The notes: generated by a model from the sequence alone, not told the origin. 64,000 nucleotides of DNA from Ferruginibacter sp. (GCA_019638575.1 JAHBTN010000002.1:62001-126000), one strand, 5' to 3'; counted from the first letter of the stretch, positions 1 to 8,484 are shown. A program made the numbers and translations.

Positions 1-60
1 ATGAACGGTAAAGTGTACCTGCTAAATGAAAAGGGGATTGATGTGTATCAAATAAAATAA
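1..60 (+). CDS. C-terminal end of an unidentified protein (partial)
   Basis: The first 60 bases read as an open frame of 19 codons ending in TAA at 58-60, giving the tail VYLLNEKGIDVYQIK. The gene would enter from the left edge, so nothing can be said about its function. It ends 2 bases before the stop of the convergent gene on the minus strand, which is a normal spacing for convergent neighbours. The in-frame ATG at position 1 is probably internal. It could also be a chance open frame. Confidence 0.4.
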   Translation: MNGKVYLLNEKGIDVYQIK

Positions 61-62
61 AC

Positions 63-581
63 TTATTGGTTCAGTATATCTATAAGTTCTTTATCCCATT
101 TACCTGTTTTGCCATATTCCACCACACGGCCCATTTCTTTTCCGTCTTTCATTACTATAATGGTTGGCACAAGCGTTACATCAAAAGCCTTAGTGATATT
201 GCCCAGCGAATTTTTTGCACGGTTTACACCAAACAGGCTGATGGCATCATCTGCCAAACCGCTTAGTTCTTGCAACTTAAAAAACTTTGGTAAAATAAAT
301 TGTGTATCCTCACACCAGGTACCACCAAAAACAACAAAATGGAATTTACCGTTTGCTCTTTTAAAAGCATTGATGGTTGCCGTATCGGGGTTATAATAAC
401 TTTGGCTGCTTTTGTACCATGCAAAAGCTGTATCATTTTTAAGTAAGTCTTTATTGATGATACCCCTCAGCACTTTCACTTCGGGATGTTTTTCATCCTG
501 GCTCACTTCGTATTGTTCCTGCGCAAAAGCCCTGCCGGCGCCACCTGCAAAAAGCAACAATATCAATAGGTACCTGTTCAT
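63..581 (-). CDS. Exported thioredoxin-fold protein with a single active-site cysteine
   Basis: 172 residues with an N-terminal signal peptide (about 1-20, cleavage after AFA). A thioredoxin-like core follows: a strand leading into GGTWCEDT at 87-93, and the cis-proline loop VPT at 138-140. The active site is W89-C90-E91-D92, so the second cysteine of the usual CXXC pair is replaced. The protein therefore cannot form the normal intramolecular disulfide. It may act as a monothiol reductase, bind a ligand, or be a redox-dead relative. It probably acts in the periplasm. The start at 581 is fixed by the signal peptide. The family assignment to the thioredoxin fold is firm, but the activity is not known. 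Confidence 0.8.
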   Translation of the reverse strand: MNRYLLILLLFAGGAGRAFAQEQYEVSQDEKHPEVKVLRGIINKDLLKNDTAFAWYKSSQSYYNPDTATINAFKRANGKFHFVVFGGTWCEDTQFILPKFFKLQELSGLADDAISLFGVNRAKNSLGNITKAFDVTLVPTIIVMKDGKEMGRVVEYGKTGKWDKELIDILNQ

Positions 582-667
582 TTTAAAATTTTAATAGAAA
601 ATAAATTGTGAGGAGTAAATATCGGTTCAAAAAAAATAACTGCATCCGCAAATATGTTAAACGGAAG

Positions 668-1189
668 TTATAAACCGGCTTTCAGTTCGTTCAAAAATCC
701 TTTCAGTTTCTTTAAAGATTCTATCAGCTCAAATTTTTCTTCGGCCCGTTTGTTTTGTTTTAAAAATTCTTTGGCGCCTTCCATGGTATATTTTCTTTCA
801 CGCAACAAATGGTAAATCAGTTTAAGATTTTTAATATCCTCGGGTCTGAAGAGCCGGTCGCCTTTGCCATTTTTACGGGGTTTTAAAATATCAAATTCGT
901 TTTCCCAAAACCTTATCAGGCTTTGGTTTACCTTAAACATATCGGCCACAATACCAATGGCATAATATTTTTTTTCAAAAAGTATTTCATCGGCCGGTAT
1001 TTCTATAAGGTCGGTGCCGGCATCTTTTTCCTTAAGGCTCATGCGGCCCCTGTTGGTTTTTTTATTATCGGTTTTTGTTTTGATTTTTATTTTGTCGGCA
1101 GGGGGCTTTGTTAAGGTATGTGTTTTGGCAGCCGGTTTATTGTTAACCGGCGTTTCATCAAAATCAAAAGATATCTGTTGTAAAGGCAT
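668..1189 (-). CDS. MerR-type DNA-binding regulator
   Basis: 173 residues. The first 70 or so are low-complexity and rich in Lys and Thr. The winged-helix MerR domain covers about 73-143 (KYYAIGIVADMF, then SLIRFWENEFDILKPRK, then RLFRPEDI). A short C-terminal helix with Glu and Lys could be a dimerisation coiled coil. No cysteines or effector domain follow, so no metal or drug sensing can be inferred. From what I know of Bacteroidota genomes, a MerR-like gene of this type commonly lies next to an M23 peptidase gene. Here the two are separated by an inserted block. The target genes are unknown. Confidence 0.85.
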   Translation of the reverse strand: MPLQQISFDFDETPVNNKPAAKTHTLTKPPADKIKIKTKTDNKKTNRGRMSLKEKDAGTDLIEIPADEILFEKKYYAIGIVADMFKVNQSLIRFWENEFDILKPRKNGKGDRLFRPEDIKNLKLIYHLLRERKYTMEGAKEFLKQNKRAEEKFELIESLKKLKGFLNELKAGL

Positions 1190-1248
1190 AGCTAAAATTA
1201 AAGAAAAGTTTCGGCTTAGTATTGAATTAAAAAAGAAAAACTAATTGT

Positions 1249-1283
1249 CAAAACTTTTGGCACTGCCGGTAGCAACAATTTTT
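1249..1283 (+). repeat. Left copy of 35-bp direct repeat (copy of the M23 gene 3' end)
   Basis: Matches 4590-4624 at 32 of 35 positions in the same orientation; both contain cactgccggtagc. Read on the minus strand it would encode KI-V-ATGSAKSFD, against KI-A-ATGSAKSFD at the true end of the M23 gene. It lies about 60 bp from the start of the MerR gene and marks the left boundary of an AT-rich block that separates the MerR and M23 genes. Confidence 0.8.
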
Positions 1284-1512
1284 TGCTGCCAAAGGTAACC
1301 ACTGTCGCCATAAGCTGTTGCCGCCGTCTGTGTCTTTGACCAACGGCATTGCATACTCTTACATTCAAAATGTAAAAAATAAATATTGATAAGGCATCTA
1401 AAAATGTTGCATTGCTTTATAAACAAATTATGTACTTTGGTACATGGTATTTAGTTATTGAATTTTTTAACCACAGGTTTTATTTAATTGTGAAATTAGT
1501 AGGAGCATAGTA

Positions 1513-1538
1513 CGCCGCTTGTTGAAAACAAGGCGGCG
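1513..1538 (+). terminator. GC-rich hairpin, possible terminator or structured RNA
   Basis: The left arm cgccgcttgtt pairs with aacaaggcggcg around a GAA loop, with one bulged G. A T-rich stretch (aaattttctccttttgctttt) follows. It stands out in AT-rich surroundings. No gene lies directly upstream on the plus strand, so what it would terminate is unclear. Confidence 0.35.
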
Positions 1539-1703
1539 GTAAATTTTCTCCTTTTGCTTTTATTAAATAGAGGTTATACTTAGTAGTTGATATTGTCAAT
1601 TACCTATAAGTGGTATATTTAAAAATACTGAGCAAATAATTTGAAAAACTCATTTTTTTTTTTTTCACTTTGCCTGAATTTTTCAATAACCAAAACTAAC
1701 TTT

Positions 1704-3103
1704 ATGAAAAAGATTATCATTTATTCACTTTGCTTGTCTTCAATTATTGCTTGTAAGAAAACAGATAATTTTTCTGAAGAAAATAAAGTACCAGTTACCA
1801 GTCAGTCTGTTCAAAAACAAATTGAATTTGGCAACAAACAGTTAAAACAAATTACCCAAGGAGTGGCAATGCTGGCAAAAGACAAAGAGTTTATATCATT
1901 TGTACACAAAGAAGTAAAAAAGAAATTTGATGGTGAATATGAAGTATTAATCCAGGATTTACAAAGAAATAGTAATTGGAGCCAAAAAATGGATTTGCCC
2001 ATTATTAACGATGCCCTAAACGCTTTTAAAAATATTGACGGGAGCAATTATTACCCTCAAATTTACATCCCTAAGTTTCAAAATGATGAAGATTTAAAAA
2101 GATAAAAAGTAATGAAGGGGCTACTAATAATGCAGCTGAGGAACAAATTGTATATATTTATTACAGTGGAGATTCAGAAGTTGATTCAGCAACTAATGAT
2201 AATGACAGTTATGCAGGATATATTTTGGATAGTAGCAATCAGTTGGTATATTGGGGAATGGTTAATGAAGAATATGCCAATGAAAATGAAGTTTGGATAA
2301 TTTCTATAAACGAATCTGTAGGTAATGAAGGAAATTTCTGCCCACCTGAAAACATTAATGGAGTTAATCAGTATTGTCCAGAATCACTCAATGGTTGTTG
2401 CGGAACAGGAGGTGGTGGTGGTGGAGATACTCCTTCAGGTTGTAATGGTGATCCAGATTGCGATTCTACTGCCTTAAGTATAGCTTGGCATCCTGACATG
2501 AATTTGCATTATCCTGTTAATTGTAAAATTGACCAAATGCTGGTTAAAGATTATAAGGAGTCTTGGCTTTCAGGTGCATCAGAAGTTTCCATTAAAGCTT
2601 CACTAAATTGCCATAACAATTTAGAAATGGGAAGGCATAGATCTATAGCTGGAAATATGCAATACAAATCGGACCAAACAAGTAATTACTTGGGAAGATT
2701 AATTAGAAAGTTTAAACGAAAAGAAATAAGACATCAAACTATTATATATAATGTTAGTTATTCTTTGCAAACTAGATGGCCAGTTCAATATTATCAATCT
2801 GACCCAATATGGTTTGATTATTTAATTTTTGAAAGAGATGCTTGGCCAGCTGCAAGAAATTTAAGTCCATATGATAATATGTATGGAAGACAAGATTTAT
2901 TAAACGCTCCATTTTCTAATGAATTTTCACCAATTTGGCATTTAACATACAGATCAAATAATAAAAATAATACAACATGGCGCTTTCCATATGCTACTGG
3001 AAGTTTATGCAGTAATATTAATTTGGTTGGTAACCAAAATCAATATTACGCTACAGGTTATGTTAATAATAGTGAAATTAGCTTTAATACCATCGGATAT
3101 TAA
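1704..3103 (+). CDS. Large putative lipoprotein split by a -1 frameshift
   Basis: From ATG 1704 a lipoprotein signal (ends SLCLSSIIAC, Cys about residue 17) leads into 131 residues that stop at TAA 2103-2105. The -1 frame is open without interruption from 2099 to 3103 and continues a similar, polar, Asn-rich protein (KIKSNEGATNNAAEEQIVY, then a Gly/Cys-rich linker CCGTGGGGGGD, then about 230 residues rich in aromatic residues). Joined at TTTAAAA (2093-2099) the product is about 466 residues. I recognise no domain. The second half has no start of its own with a signal peptide. It is either a broken gene (one base lost near an A-run) or is made by programmed frameshifting. The region is visibly AT-rich compared with neighbouring genes. 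Confidence 0.65.
2093..2099 (+). other. Slippery heptamer T TTA AAA at the frame change
   Basis: In the zero frame the codons read GAT TTA AAA AGA TAA. The heptamer has the X XXY YYZ form used for -1 ribosomal slippage, and the stop follows one codon later. Slippage gives exactly the frame that stays open to 3103. I see no strong stem-loop or pseudoknot just downstream, so an indel in the A-run remains possible. Confidence 0.5.
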
Positions 3104-3114
3104 AAACCTTGCAG

Positions 3115-3154
3115 TTAGTATTGCAACTTTAGTTAACTAAAGTTGCAATACTAA
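3115..3154. repeat. Perfect 40-bp palindrome
   Basis: Two 20-base arms (left arm TTAGTATTGCAACTTTAGTT) are exact reverse complements with no spacer, centred on GTTAAC. As RNA it could fold into an 18-bp stem with a 4-base loop, so it may terminate or stabilise transcripts between the split lipoprotein and the first barrel gene. As DNA it is long enough to form a cruciform or to bind a dimeric protein. It is AT-rich and lacks a long T-tract, so it is not a standard terminator. Confidence 0.8.
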
Positions 3155-3174
3155 TTTAAAGAATCATATTCTAT

Positions 3175-3885
3175 ATGTCATTTCTAAGAAATTATGTTTT
3201 TATCATTGCCATATTAGTTCATCATAATAGTTATGGCCAAAAAAAATCTTCGGGTAATATTTTTTTTGAACCCGGTATAGCATACAGGCAGGGGTTATTA
3301 GAGCTTAAAAACTACCCGGTAAGGGGCGGAAGAAGACAAGATGATATGGGTTACCAGTTTGGTGGTATTTCTATGTTAAGCAATGTATTTATGTTAAACC
3401 TGGTTGGCGGATATTCTTTTAATGACAAAAACAGGATACAACTCTCAAATTACTTTTACAAAAACTATTTAGTTACACTTGCTGATTCAATTAATATTCT
3501 AACGGAAAAACTTTATTCATATAAAACTGATATTTTTATTGACTATGTCCATACATTCATTGCCCGAAAGAAAAAGAAATTAATTTTTGAAATTGGTGCT
3601 GGTATTGGAATAATGAATTTAAGTAAATCATTCACCTATATTGATTATGAATATGTTTATGATGAAAACAATAATTATGTAAAGATAAAACGGGAACTTA
3701 CTGAGAATGCCTTTTCTTTCTTTGCTCCTCGTTTAATTGTAGGATTAAAATATAAACATGTCCAATTCCAATTAATAAATCATATCACTCCAGATGATGA
3801 TTTAAACAATAAAATTTCATTTTGGATTGAAGGCAGGCTGCTATATCATATAAAAGTAACCAAAAGAAATAAATTACATAGTTGA
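3175..3885 (+). CDS. Outer-membrane-beta-barrel-like protein, first of a tandem pair
   Basis: 236 residues with a signal peptide (about 1-21, ending SYG). The mature part has alternating strands such as FFEPGIAYRQGLLEL, VDYVHTF-type segments and IFEIGAGIGIMNL, consistent with a small beta-barrel of about 8-10 strands. No catalytic motif is visible. It is clearly paralogous to the next gene: FEPGIAYRQG matches FEPTIETGIAFRPG, and FEIGAGIGIMN matches FELGAGIGYMN. Both genes lie within the accessory block and are AT-rich. The function is unknown. A role in anchoring or exporting the lipoprotein upstream is only a guess from proximity. Confidence 0.6.
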   Translation: MSFLRNYVFIIAILVHHNSYGQKKSSGNIFFEPGIAYRQGLLELKNYPVRGGRRQDDMGYQFGGISMLSNVFMLNLVGGYSFNDKNRIQLSNYFYKNYLVTLADSINILTEKLYSYKTDIFIDYVHTFIARKKKKLIFEIGAGIGIMNLSKSFTYIDYEYVYDENNNYVKIKRELTENAFSFFAPRLIVGLKYKHVQFQLINHITPDDDLNNKISFWIEGRLLYHIKVTKRNKLHS

Positions 3886-3918
3886 TTTTTTATTCAATTT
3901 CACTTTATCTTATTCTTT

Positions 3919-4584
3919 ATGAAAATATTTTTTGTTACCATAATTTTTGTTTTTGGATTTTCATCAGCATATACGCAAAGCAAAATTAAATTTGAACCTA
4001 CTATAGAAACAGGAATTGCTTTCAGGCCTGGTTATATCGAAATGTCAAACTCATCAAAAATACCAGGACAGCCTTATACCACTTATGCCTATAGCAAGGC
4101 GAAGCATTTTAATAATATTAATCTGTCAATTGCTATTCAGCAATATATTCTAAAAAATAGAATAAGCCTTCAACTGGCATCATACTTCAGATATAACCAT
4201 TTGTATTATGGAAAAAATTCCCAGGGCATTTCATCAGCATCCGAAAAAGAATTCAAACGTCTTAAATATGATGTGTTTATTGACGGTCTTTATCATTTTA
4301 AAAAAAGAAAAATAAATTCAATCGGGTTTGAACTTGGTGCAGGAATTGGCTATATGAATTTTGGTACCCAATTTAAAGATTCGGCGATGGTAAATAATAG
4401 ATATATGGAAATAAAGAAAGGGTTTCGTTTTCTTGCTCCACGTTTATTGATAGGCGTCAATAAAAATAATTTTTCATTTTTTACTATAGCTCATGGTACA
4501 CCTGATGCTGACTATGAACCCAATCCAACCATTTGGCTTGAATTTAAATTAGCCTATTCATTCTCTCCTTTCAAAAAAAAATAA
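3919..4584 (+). CDS. Outer-membrane-beta-barrel-like protein, second of a tandem pair
   Basis: 221 residues with a signal peptide (about 1-19, ending SSAYTQ). The pattern is that of the preceding gene: an N-terminal IETGIAFRPGYIEM strand, a basic turn (YHFKKRKINS), a glycine-rich strand FELGAGIGYMNFG, then FLAPRLLIGVNK (compare FFAPRLIVGLKY in the partner). It starts 33 bp after the partner's stop, so the two are probably cotranscribed. Its stop ends at 4584, immediately before the stop codon of the convergent M23 gene at 4585, so the accessory block runs right up to that gene. No domain is recognised. Confidence 0.6.
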   Translation: MKIFFVTIIFVFGFSSAYTQSKIKFEPTIETGIAFRPGYIEMSNSSKIPGQPYTTYAYSKAKHFNNINLSIAIQQYILKNRISLQLASYFRYNHLYYGKNSQGISSASEKEFKRLKYDVFIDGLYHFKKRKINSIGFELGAGIGYMNFGTQFKDSAMVNNRYMEIKKGFRFLAPRLLIGVNKNNFSFFTIAHGTPDADYEPNPTIWLEFKLAYSFSPFKKK

Positions 4585-5556
4585 TTAATCAAAACTTTTA
4601 GCACTGCCGGTAGCGGCAATTTTTAATACACGGTCGTATTGTTCGGCATTAAGGTCGTTATAGAAAAAATAAACAGGGTCAACCGGGTTTCCGTTAATAT
4701 GCACTTCGTAATGCACATGCGGCCCGGTACTTGCGCCGGTGCTACCCACCCATCCAATCACTTCGCCACGATTTACATGCTGGCCAACCTTTACCTTTAT
4801 ACGCACCATGTGCATGTATTCGGTTTCGTAACCATAGCCATGGTTAATAATTACATGGTTGCCCGTGCCGTTACCCGGACCTGCTGTGGTAACAGTACCA
4901 TCGCCGGTGGCATAAATGGGCGTGCCTTGTGGCGCTGTAAAATCAAGCCCGTTGTGCATTTTAGCAATACCGTAAATAGGATGTATCCGCAATCCAAAAC
5001 CACTGGCTATCCTGGTTAGTTGTTTGTTACTGATGGGCTGTATGGCGGGTATGCTGGCAAGTTTGGTTTCCTGGTTATTGATAAGTTTTTCAATAGCATT
5101 ATAACTTTCAACCTCATAAGCCATCCTTGCTTTAATATTATTAAGTGTTTTAGCAATTTCTGCTCCCAGGTCATCACCTTTAATAAGGTTAATCTTATCT
5201 ATCTCTTTTTTCTTTTCAATGGCTTTTGTACGGGCACTATCGGTTAAGGGTGTGGCTTCAAAAATAGAACGGTACACTTCATTATCTCTTTTTTCCAACT
5301 CGGCCATCTGTTGTTGTAATACTTTGGTTGTTGCTGCCAGGGTATTATAATTATCTTTTACGATTTCGTATTTCAATTGGGCTTCTTTATCGGTAGCCCT
5401 GGGAAAAAAATTATTATATAACCAGATGATGATGGCCGATGTAACCAGCGCCGCAGATATAAAACCAAATACCCTAAGCAGTTTCACCCGCAGTGGCGTA
5501 ACCAGCTTTTCATAACGAAGCGAATGGGTGTTATAATAGTATTTGATTTTCTTCAT
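4585..5556 (-). CDS. M23-family (LytM-type) cell-wall peptidase
   Basis: 323 residues from MKKIKYYYNT. A membrane segment covers about 30-50 and a coiled coil about 55-95. The M23 domain covers about 185-300: H201-NGLDF with D205, H249 and the H280-V-H282 motif, which give the usual zinc ligands. It is expected to cut peptidoglycan cross-bridges from the periplasmic face of the inner membrane. Upstream in-frame starts exist at 5607 (MAAKV) and 5652. The promoter-like sequence at 5622-5652 rules out the 5652 start. I prefer 5556 because the protein then begins like the relatives I know. Its last 11 codons are copied at 1249-1283. Confidence 0.85.
   Translation of the reverse strand: MKKIKYYYNTHSLRYEKLVTPLRVKLLRVFGFISAALVTSAIIIWLYNNFFPRATDKEAQLKYEIVKDNYNTLAATTKVLQQQMAELEKRDNEVYRSIFEATPLTDSARTKAIEKKKEIDKINLIKGDDLGAEIAKTLNNIKARMAYEVESYNAIEKLINNQETKLASIPAIQPISNKQLTRIASGFGLRIHPIYGIAKMHNGLDFTAPQGTPIYATGDGTVTTAGPGNGTGNHVIINHGYGYETEYMHMVRIKVKVGQHVNRGEVIGWVGSTGASTGPHVHYEVHINGNPVDPVYFFYNDLNAEQYDRVLKIAATGSAKSFD
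4590..4624 (+). repeat. Right copy of 35-bp direct repeat, inside the M23 gene 3' end
   Basis: This is the native 3' end of the M23 peptidase gene (codons for KIAATGSAKSFD on the minus strand). It matches 1249-1283 with three differences. Two of these change one codon (Ala to Val) and one is silent. A repeat at a gene 3' end, with foreign-looking DNA between the copies, is the geometry left by site-specific integration. Confidence 0.8.
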
Positions 5557-5621
5557 AATCTCGTGGTGGCTTGCCGCTTGAACCTGTTTTATTACCTTTG
5601 CTGCCATTGAACAAAAGTTTA

Positions 5622-5652
5622 CAAATATAGTCCCATATACAACAAAAATCAA
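5622..5652 (-). promoter_or_regulatory. Promoter-like sequence for the M23 peptidase gene
   Basis: On the minus strand TATATTTG (5629 to 5622) fits the Bacteroidota -7 box TAnnTTTG, with TTG (5652 to 5650) 20 bases upstream as a -33 element. Transcription would begin near 5616, which is downstream of the 5652 ATG and upstream of those at 5607 and 5556. Confidence 0.5.
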
Positions 5653-5672
5653 CCCATATAAACATTTGGAAT

Positions 5673-8297
5673 ATGATGACGAGCGCTGACATACGACAAC
5701 AGTTTTTAGATTTTTTTAAATCAAAAGGACATGATATTGTACCATCAGCGCCAATTGTTGTAAAAAACGATCCCACCCTGTTGTTTACAAATGCCGGTAT
5801 GAACCAGTTCAAAGATTATTTCCTGGGTAATAAGCAGGCGCCCAACCCACGGGTAGCCGATACACAAAAATGCCTGCGTGTGAGCGGCAAGCATAATGAT
5901 TTGGAAGAAGTGGGAGTAGATACTTACCACCACACCATGTTTGAAATGCTGGGCAATTGGAGCTTTGGCGATTATTTTAAAAAAGAAGCCATTGCATGGA
6001 GTTGGGAACTGCTTACAGAAGTGTACAAGATTGACAAAGACAGGTTATACGTTACCGTTTTTGAAGGCGATGAAAGCGAAGGGCTGCCAATGGATGAAGA
6101 AGCATTTAACGAATGGAAAAAAGTTATTGAGCCGGGCAGGATATTAAAAGGAAATAAAAAAGATAATTTTTGGGAGATGGGTGATACCGGGCCATGCGGG
6201 CCATGCACCGAGATACATATTGATTGCCGAACCGATGCAGAAAGAAAAAATATAGATGGCGCTTCATTGGTTAACAAAGATCATCCGCAGGTGATAGAGA
6301 TATGGAATAATGTGTTCATACAATTTAACCGAAAAAAAGATGGCAGCCTGGAAGAATTGCCTGCCCGCCATGTAGATACTGGTATGGGCTTTGAAAGGCT
6401 GGTTAGGGTGTTGCAAAACAAATCATCTAATTACGATACAGATGTTTTTACAGGCACTATTACAACTATCGAAAAAATAGTTGGTAAAAAATATGATTAT
6501 AGCGATAGCAAAGAAGCCATCGCCTTTAGGGTAATAGCCGATCATATACGAGCCATCGCTTTTACCATTGCCGATGGGCAGTTGCCATCAAACACCGGCG
6601 CAGGTTATGTTATACGGCGTATCCTCCGCAGAGCAGTACGTTATTATTATTCGTACCTGCATTATAAACAACCGTTGCTATATCAATTACTGCCGGTTAT
6701 TGCCTTGCAGTTCGAAAAGGTTTTTCCCGAACTAAAAAAACAGCAGGATTTTGTTTCTAAAGTAGTGATGGAAGAAGAAACTGCATTTTTAAAAACGGTT
6801 GATAATGGTTTGATGATGCTGGAGCAATCAAACAAAAATATCAGTGGGCAGGAAGCATTTAAACTGTACGATACATTTGGTTTTCCGTTAGACCTAACAA
6901 AACTGGTGGCTGCCGAAAAAGGTTTGCAGGTAGATGAAAAAGGTTTTGAAGATGAAATGCAAAAACAAAAAGAACGCAGCCGGTCTGCATCTGTATTAGA
7001 AACCGAAGACTGGGTAGTACCCGTAAATGATAATAATAATACAACCGGTACCACTCAATCGGTTTTTGTTGGTTACCATACCCTGGAAACAAAAGCACAT
7101 ATTGTAAAATACAGGAAGGTTTCGGGCAAGGGTAAAAAACTTTACCAGTTGGTTTTAAACCAAACTCCTTTTTATGCCGAAAGTGGCGGACAGGTTGGCG
7201 ATACCGGCACACTAACCATTGGCAATACAGAAACAAAAATCATCGATACTAAAAAAGAAAACGACCTTATCATACATTTTGCCGAAAAAATTCCTGATGA
7301 TGTGAGCGGAGAAGTTATTGCAATGGTTGATGCTGAACGTAGAAACAGAATTGCCCTGCACCACAGCGTTACACATCTTATGCATGCTGCATTACGCAAA
7401 GTGCTTGGCACACATGTGGCACAAAAAGGAAGCCTGGTAAATGAAGAGCACCTGCGTTTCGACTTCAGCCATTTTGCAAAAGTTAGCAACGAAGAAATAA
7501 CTGCTGTAGAAAATATGGTAAACGAAAAAATAAGGCAAAACATTCCCATTGTTATAAAAGAAATGCCTAAAGACGAGGCCATTGCCCTGGGCGCCATGGC
7601 TTTGTTTGGTGAAAAATATGGCGACCGTGTACGAGTGGTAATTATGGATGAAAATTATTCTATTGAATTGTGTGGCGGCACACATGCAGGCAGTACCGGC
7701 AACCTTGGCTTTTTTAAGATAACACACGAATCAGCCGTGGCTGCAGGTGTACGCCGGTTAGAGGCAGTTTGTGGCAAGGCAGCAGAAAAATTAGTGCAGG
7801 AAAAATTTGATACGCTGCATGCAATAAGTGAATCATTAAACAGCCCTGCCAACCTGAAAAAAACTGTAGAGCAACTGGCTGCCGAAAAATCATCATTGCA
7901 AAAAAGAATTGAAAGCCTGGAAACCCGCCAACTGGTTGGCATCAGGAATTCACTTTTACACAAAGATGAAATCATCAATAATGTTTCGTTCATCAGCGAT
8001 ATTGTTGAAGTAAGTAATGCAGATGCACTTAAAAAATTATGTTTCGATATAAAACACCATGTACACGATCATCTTGTGGTACTTTGCAGCAATATAGATG
8101 GTAAGGCATTTGTTGCTATTGGTATTTCTGATACGGTGGTAAAAGCAAAAAATCTTGATGCCGGAAAAATCATAAAAGAACACATAGCGCCGCTGATAAA
8201 AGGCGGTGGCGGCGGACAAAAAAACCTGGCCACGGCAGGCGGGCAAAATGTAAGCGCTTTACAGGAAGTTATAGATAAAGTAAAATCATTGTTGTAA
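5673..8297 (+). CDS. alaS: Alanyl-tRNA synthetase
   Basis: 874 residues, the normal bacterial length. It charges tRNA-Ala with alanine in the cytoplasm. The N-terminal class II catalytic domain begins MTSADIRQQFLDFFKSKGH and continues with TNAGMNQFKDYFLG and GNWSFGDYFKKEAI. The editing domain carries H564-xxx-H568 (HSVTH) and C667-GGTH671. The C-terminal C-Ala region ends with a glycine-rich loop (KGGGGGQ) and AGGQN. Two starts are adjacent (ATG 5673 and 5676); homologues fit either. It is divergent from the M23 gene with 116 bp between the chosen starts. No sign of truncation. Confidence 0.97.
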   Translation: MMTSADIRQQFLDFFKSKGHDIVPSAPIVVKNDPTLLFTNAGMNQFKDYFLGNKQAPNPRVADTQKCLRVSGKHNDLEEVGVDTYHHTMFEMLGNWSFGDYFKKEAIAWSWELLTEVYKIDKDRLYVTVFEGDESEGLPMDEEAFNEWKKVIEPGRILKGNKKDNFWEMGDTGPCGPCTEIHIDCRTDAERKNIDGASLVNKDHPQVIEIWNNVFIQFNRKKDGSLEELPARHVDTGMGFERLVRVLQNKSSNYDTDVFTGTITTIEKIVGKKYDYSDSKEAIAFRVIADHIRAIAFTIADGQLPSNTGAGYVIRRILRRAVRYYYSYLHYKQPLLYQLLPVIALQFEKVFPELKKQQDFVSKVVMEEETAFLKTVDNGLMMLEQSNKNISGQEAFKLYDTFGFPLDLTKLVAAEKGLQVDEKGFEDEMQKQKERSRSASVLETEDWVVPVNDNNNTTGTTQSVFVGYHTLETKAHIVKYRKVSGKGKKLYQLVLNQTPFYAESGGQVGDTGTLTIGNTETKIIDTKKENDLIIHFAEKIPDDVSGEVIAMVDAERRNRIALHHSVTHLMHAALRKVLGTHVAQKGSLVNEEHLRFDFSHFAKVSNEEITAVENMVNEKIRQNIPIVIKEMPKDEAIALGAMALFGEKYGDRVRVVIMDENYSIELCGGTHAGSTGNLGFFKITHESAVAAGVRRLEAVCGKAAEKLVQEKFDTLHAISESLNSPANLKKTVEQLAAEKSSLQKRIESLETRQLVGIRNSLLHKDEIINNVSFISDIVEVSNADALKKLCFDIKHHVHDHLVVLCSNIDGKAFVAIGISDTVVKAKNLDAGKIIKEHIAPLIKGGGGGQKNLATAGGQNVSALQEVIDKVKSLL

Positions 8298-8484
8298 AGT
8301 TTTATGTGCAGGATTTATTTTATTCAGCATACCATATATGTATGAATAGTACATGTATTAATGTTCTATTGATTCTTAAGCCCCATTTATCAGTATTATT
8401 TTTTGTGTTTTATAGTTGCTTCAAAAAATTATGTTAAACCAAAAATTTTATCTCCGAAATATTTCGTAATACAAAAAAAGGTTT

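Larger units (their letters stand above)
1190..1703. other. 514-bp gene-free stretch at the left edge of the accessory block
   Basis: No convincing gene lies here. It holds the left copy of the 35-bp direct repeat (1249-1283), a GC-rich hairpin (1513-1538) and a run of 13 T (1653-1665). A minus-strand open frame at 1241-1426 ends with the same peptide as the M23 peptidase (ATGSAKSFD), because it reads through the repeat. It starts at TTG, has no domain and is not treated as a gene. Confidence 0.6.

Noticed and set aside
1241-1426. Minus-strand open frame whose last residues equal the end of the M23 peptidase
   Set aside because: It starts at TTG, has no domain, and the match is explained by the 35-bp direct repeat. 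Not a gene or a second M23 copy.
2093-2105. Frameshift as a sign of an insertion-sequence transposase
   Set aside because: The protein is a lipoprotein with no transposase motif, and no terminal inverted repeats were seen.
2112-2300. Short plus-strand open frame between the halves of the split lipoprotein
   Set aside because: It lies in another frame and overlaps the -1 frame that continues the lipoprotein.
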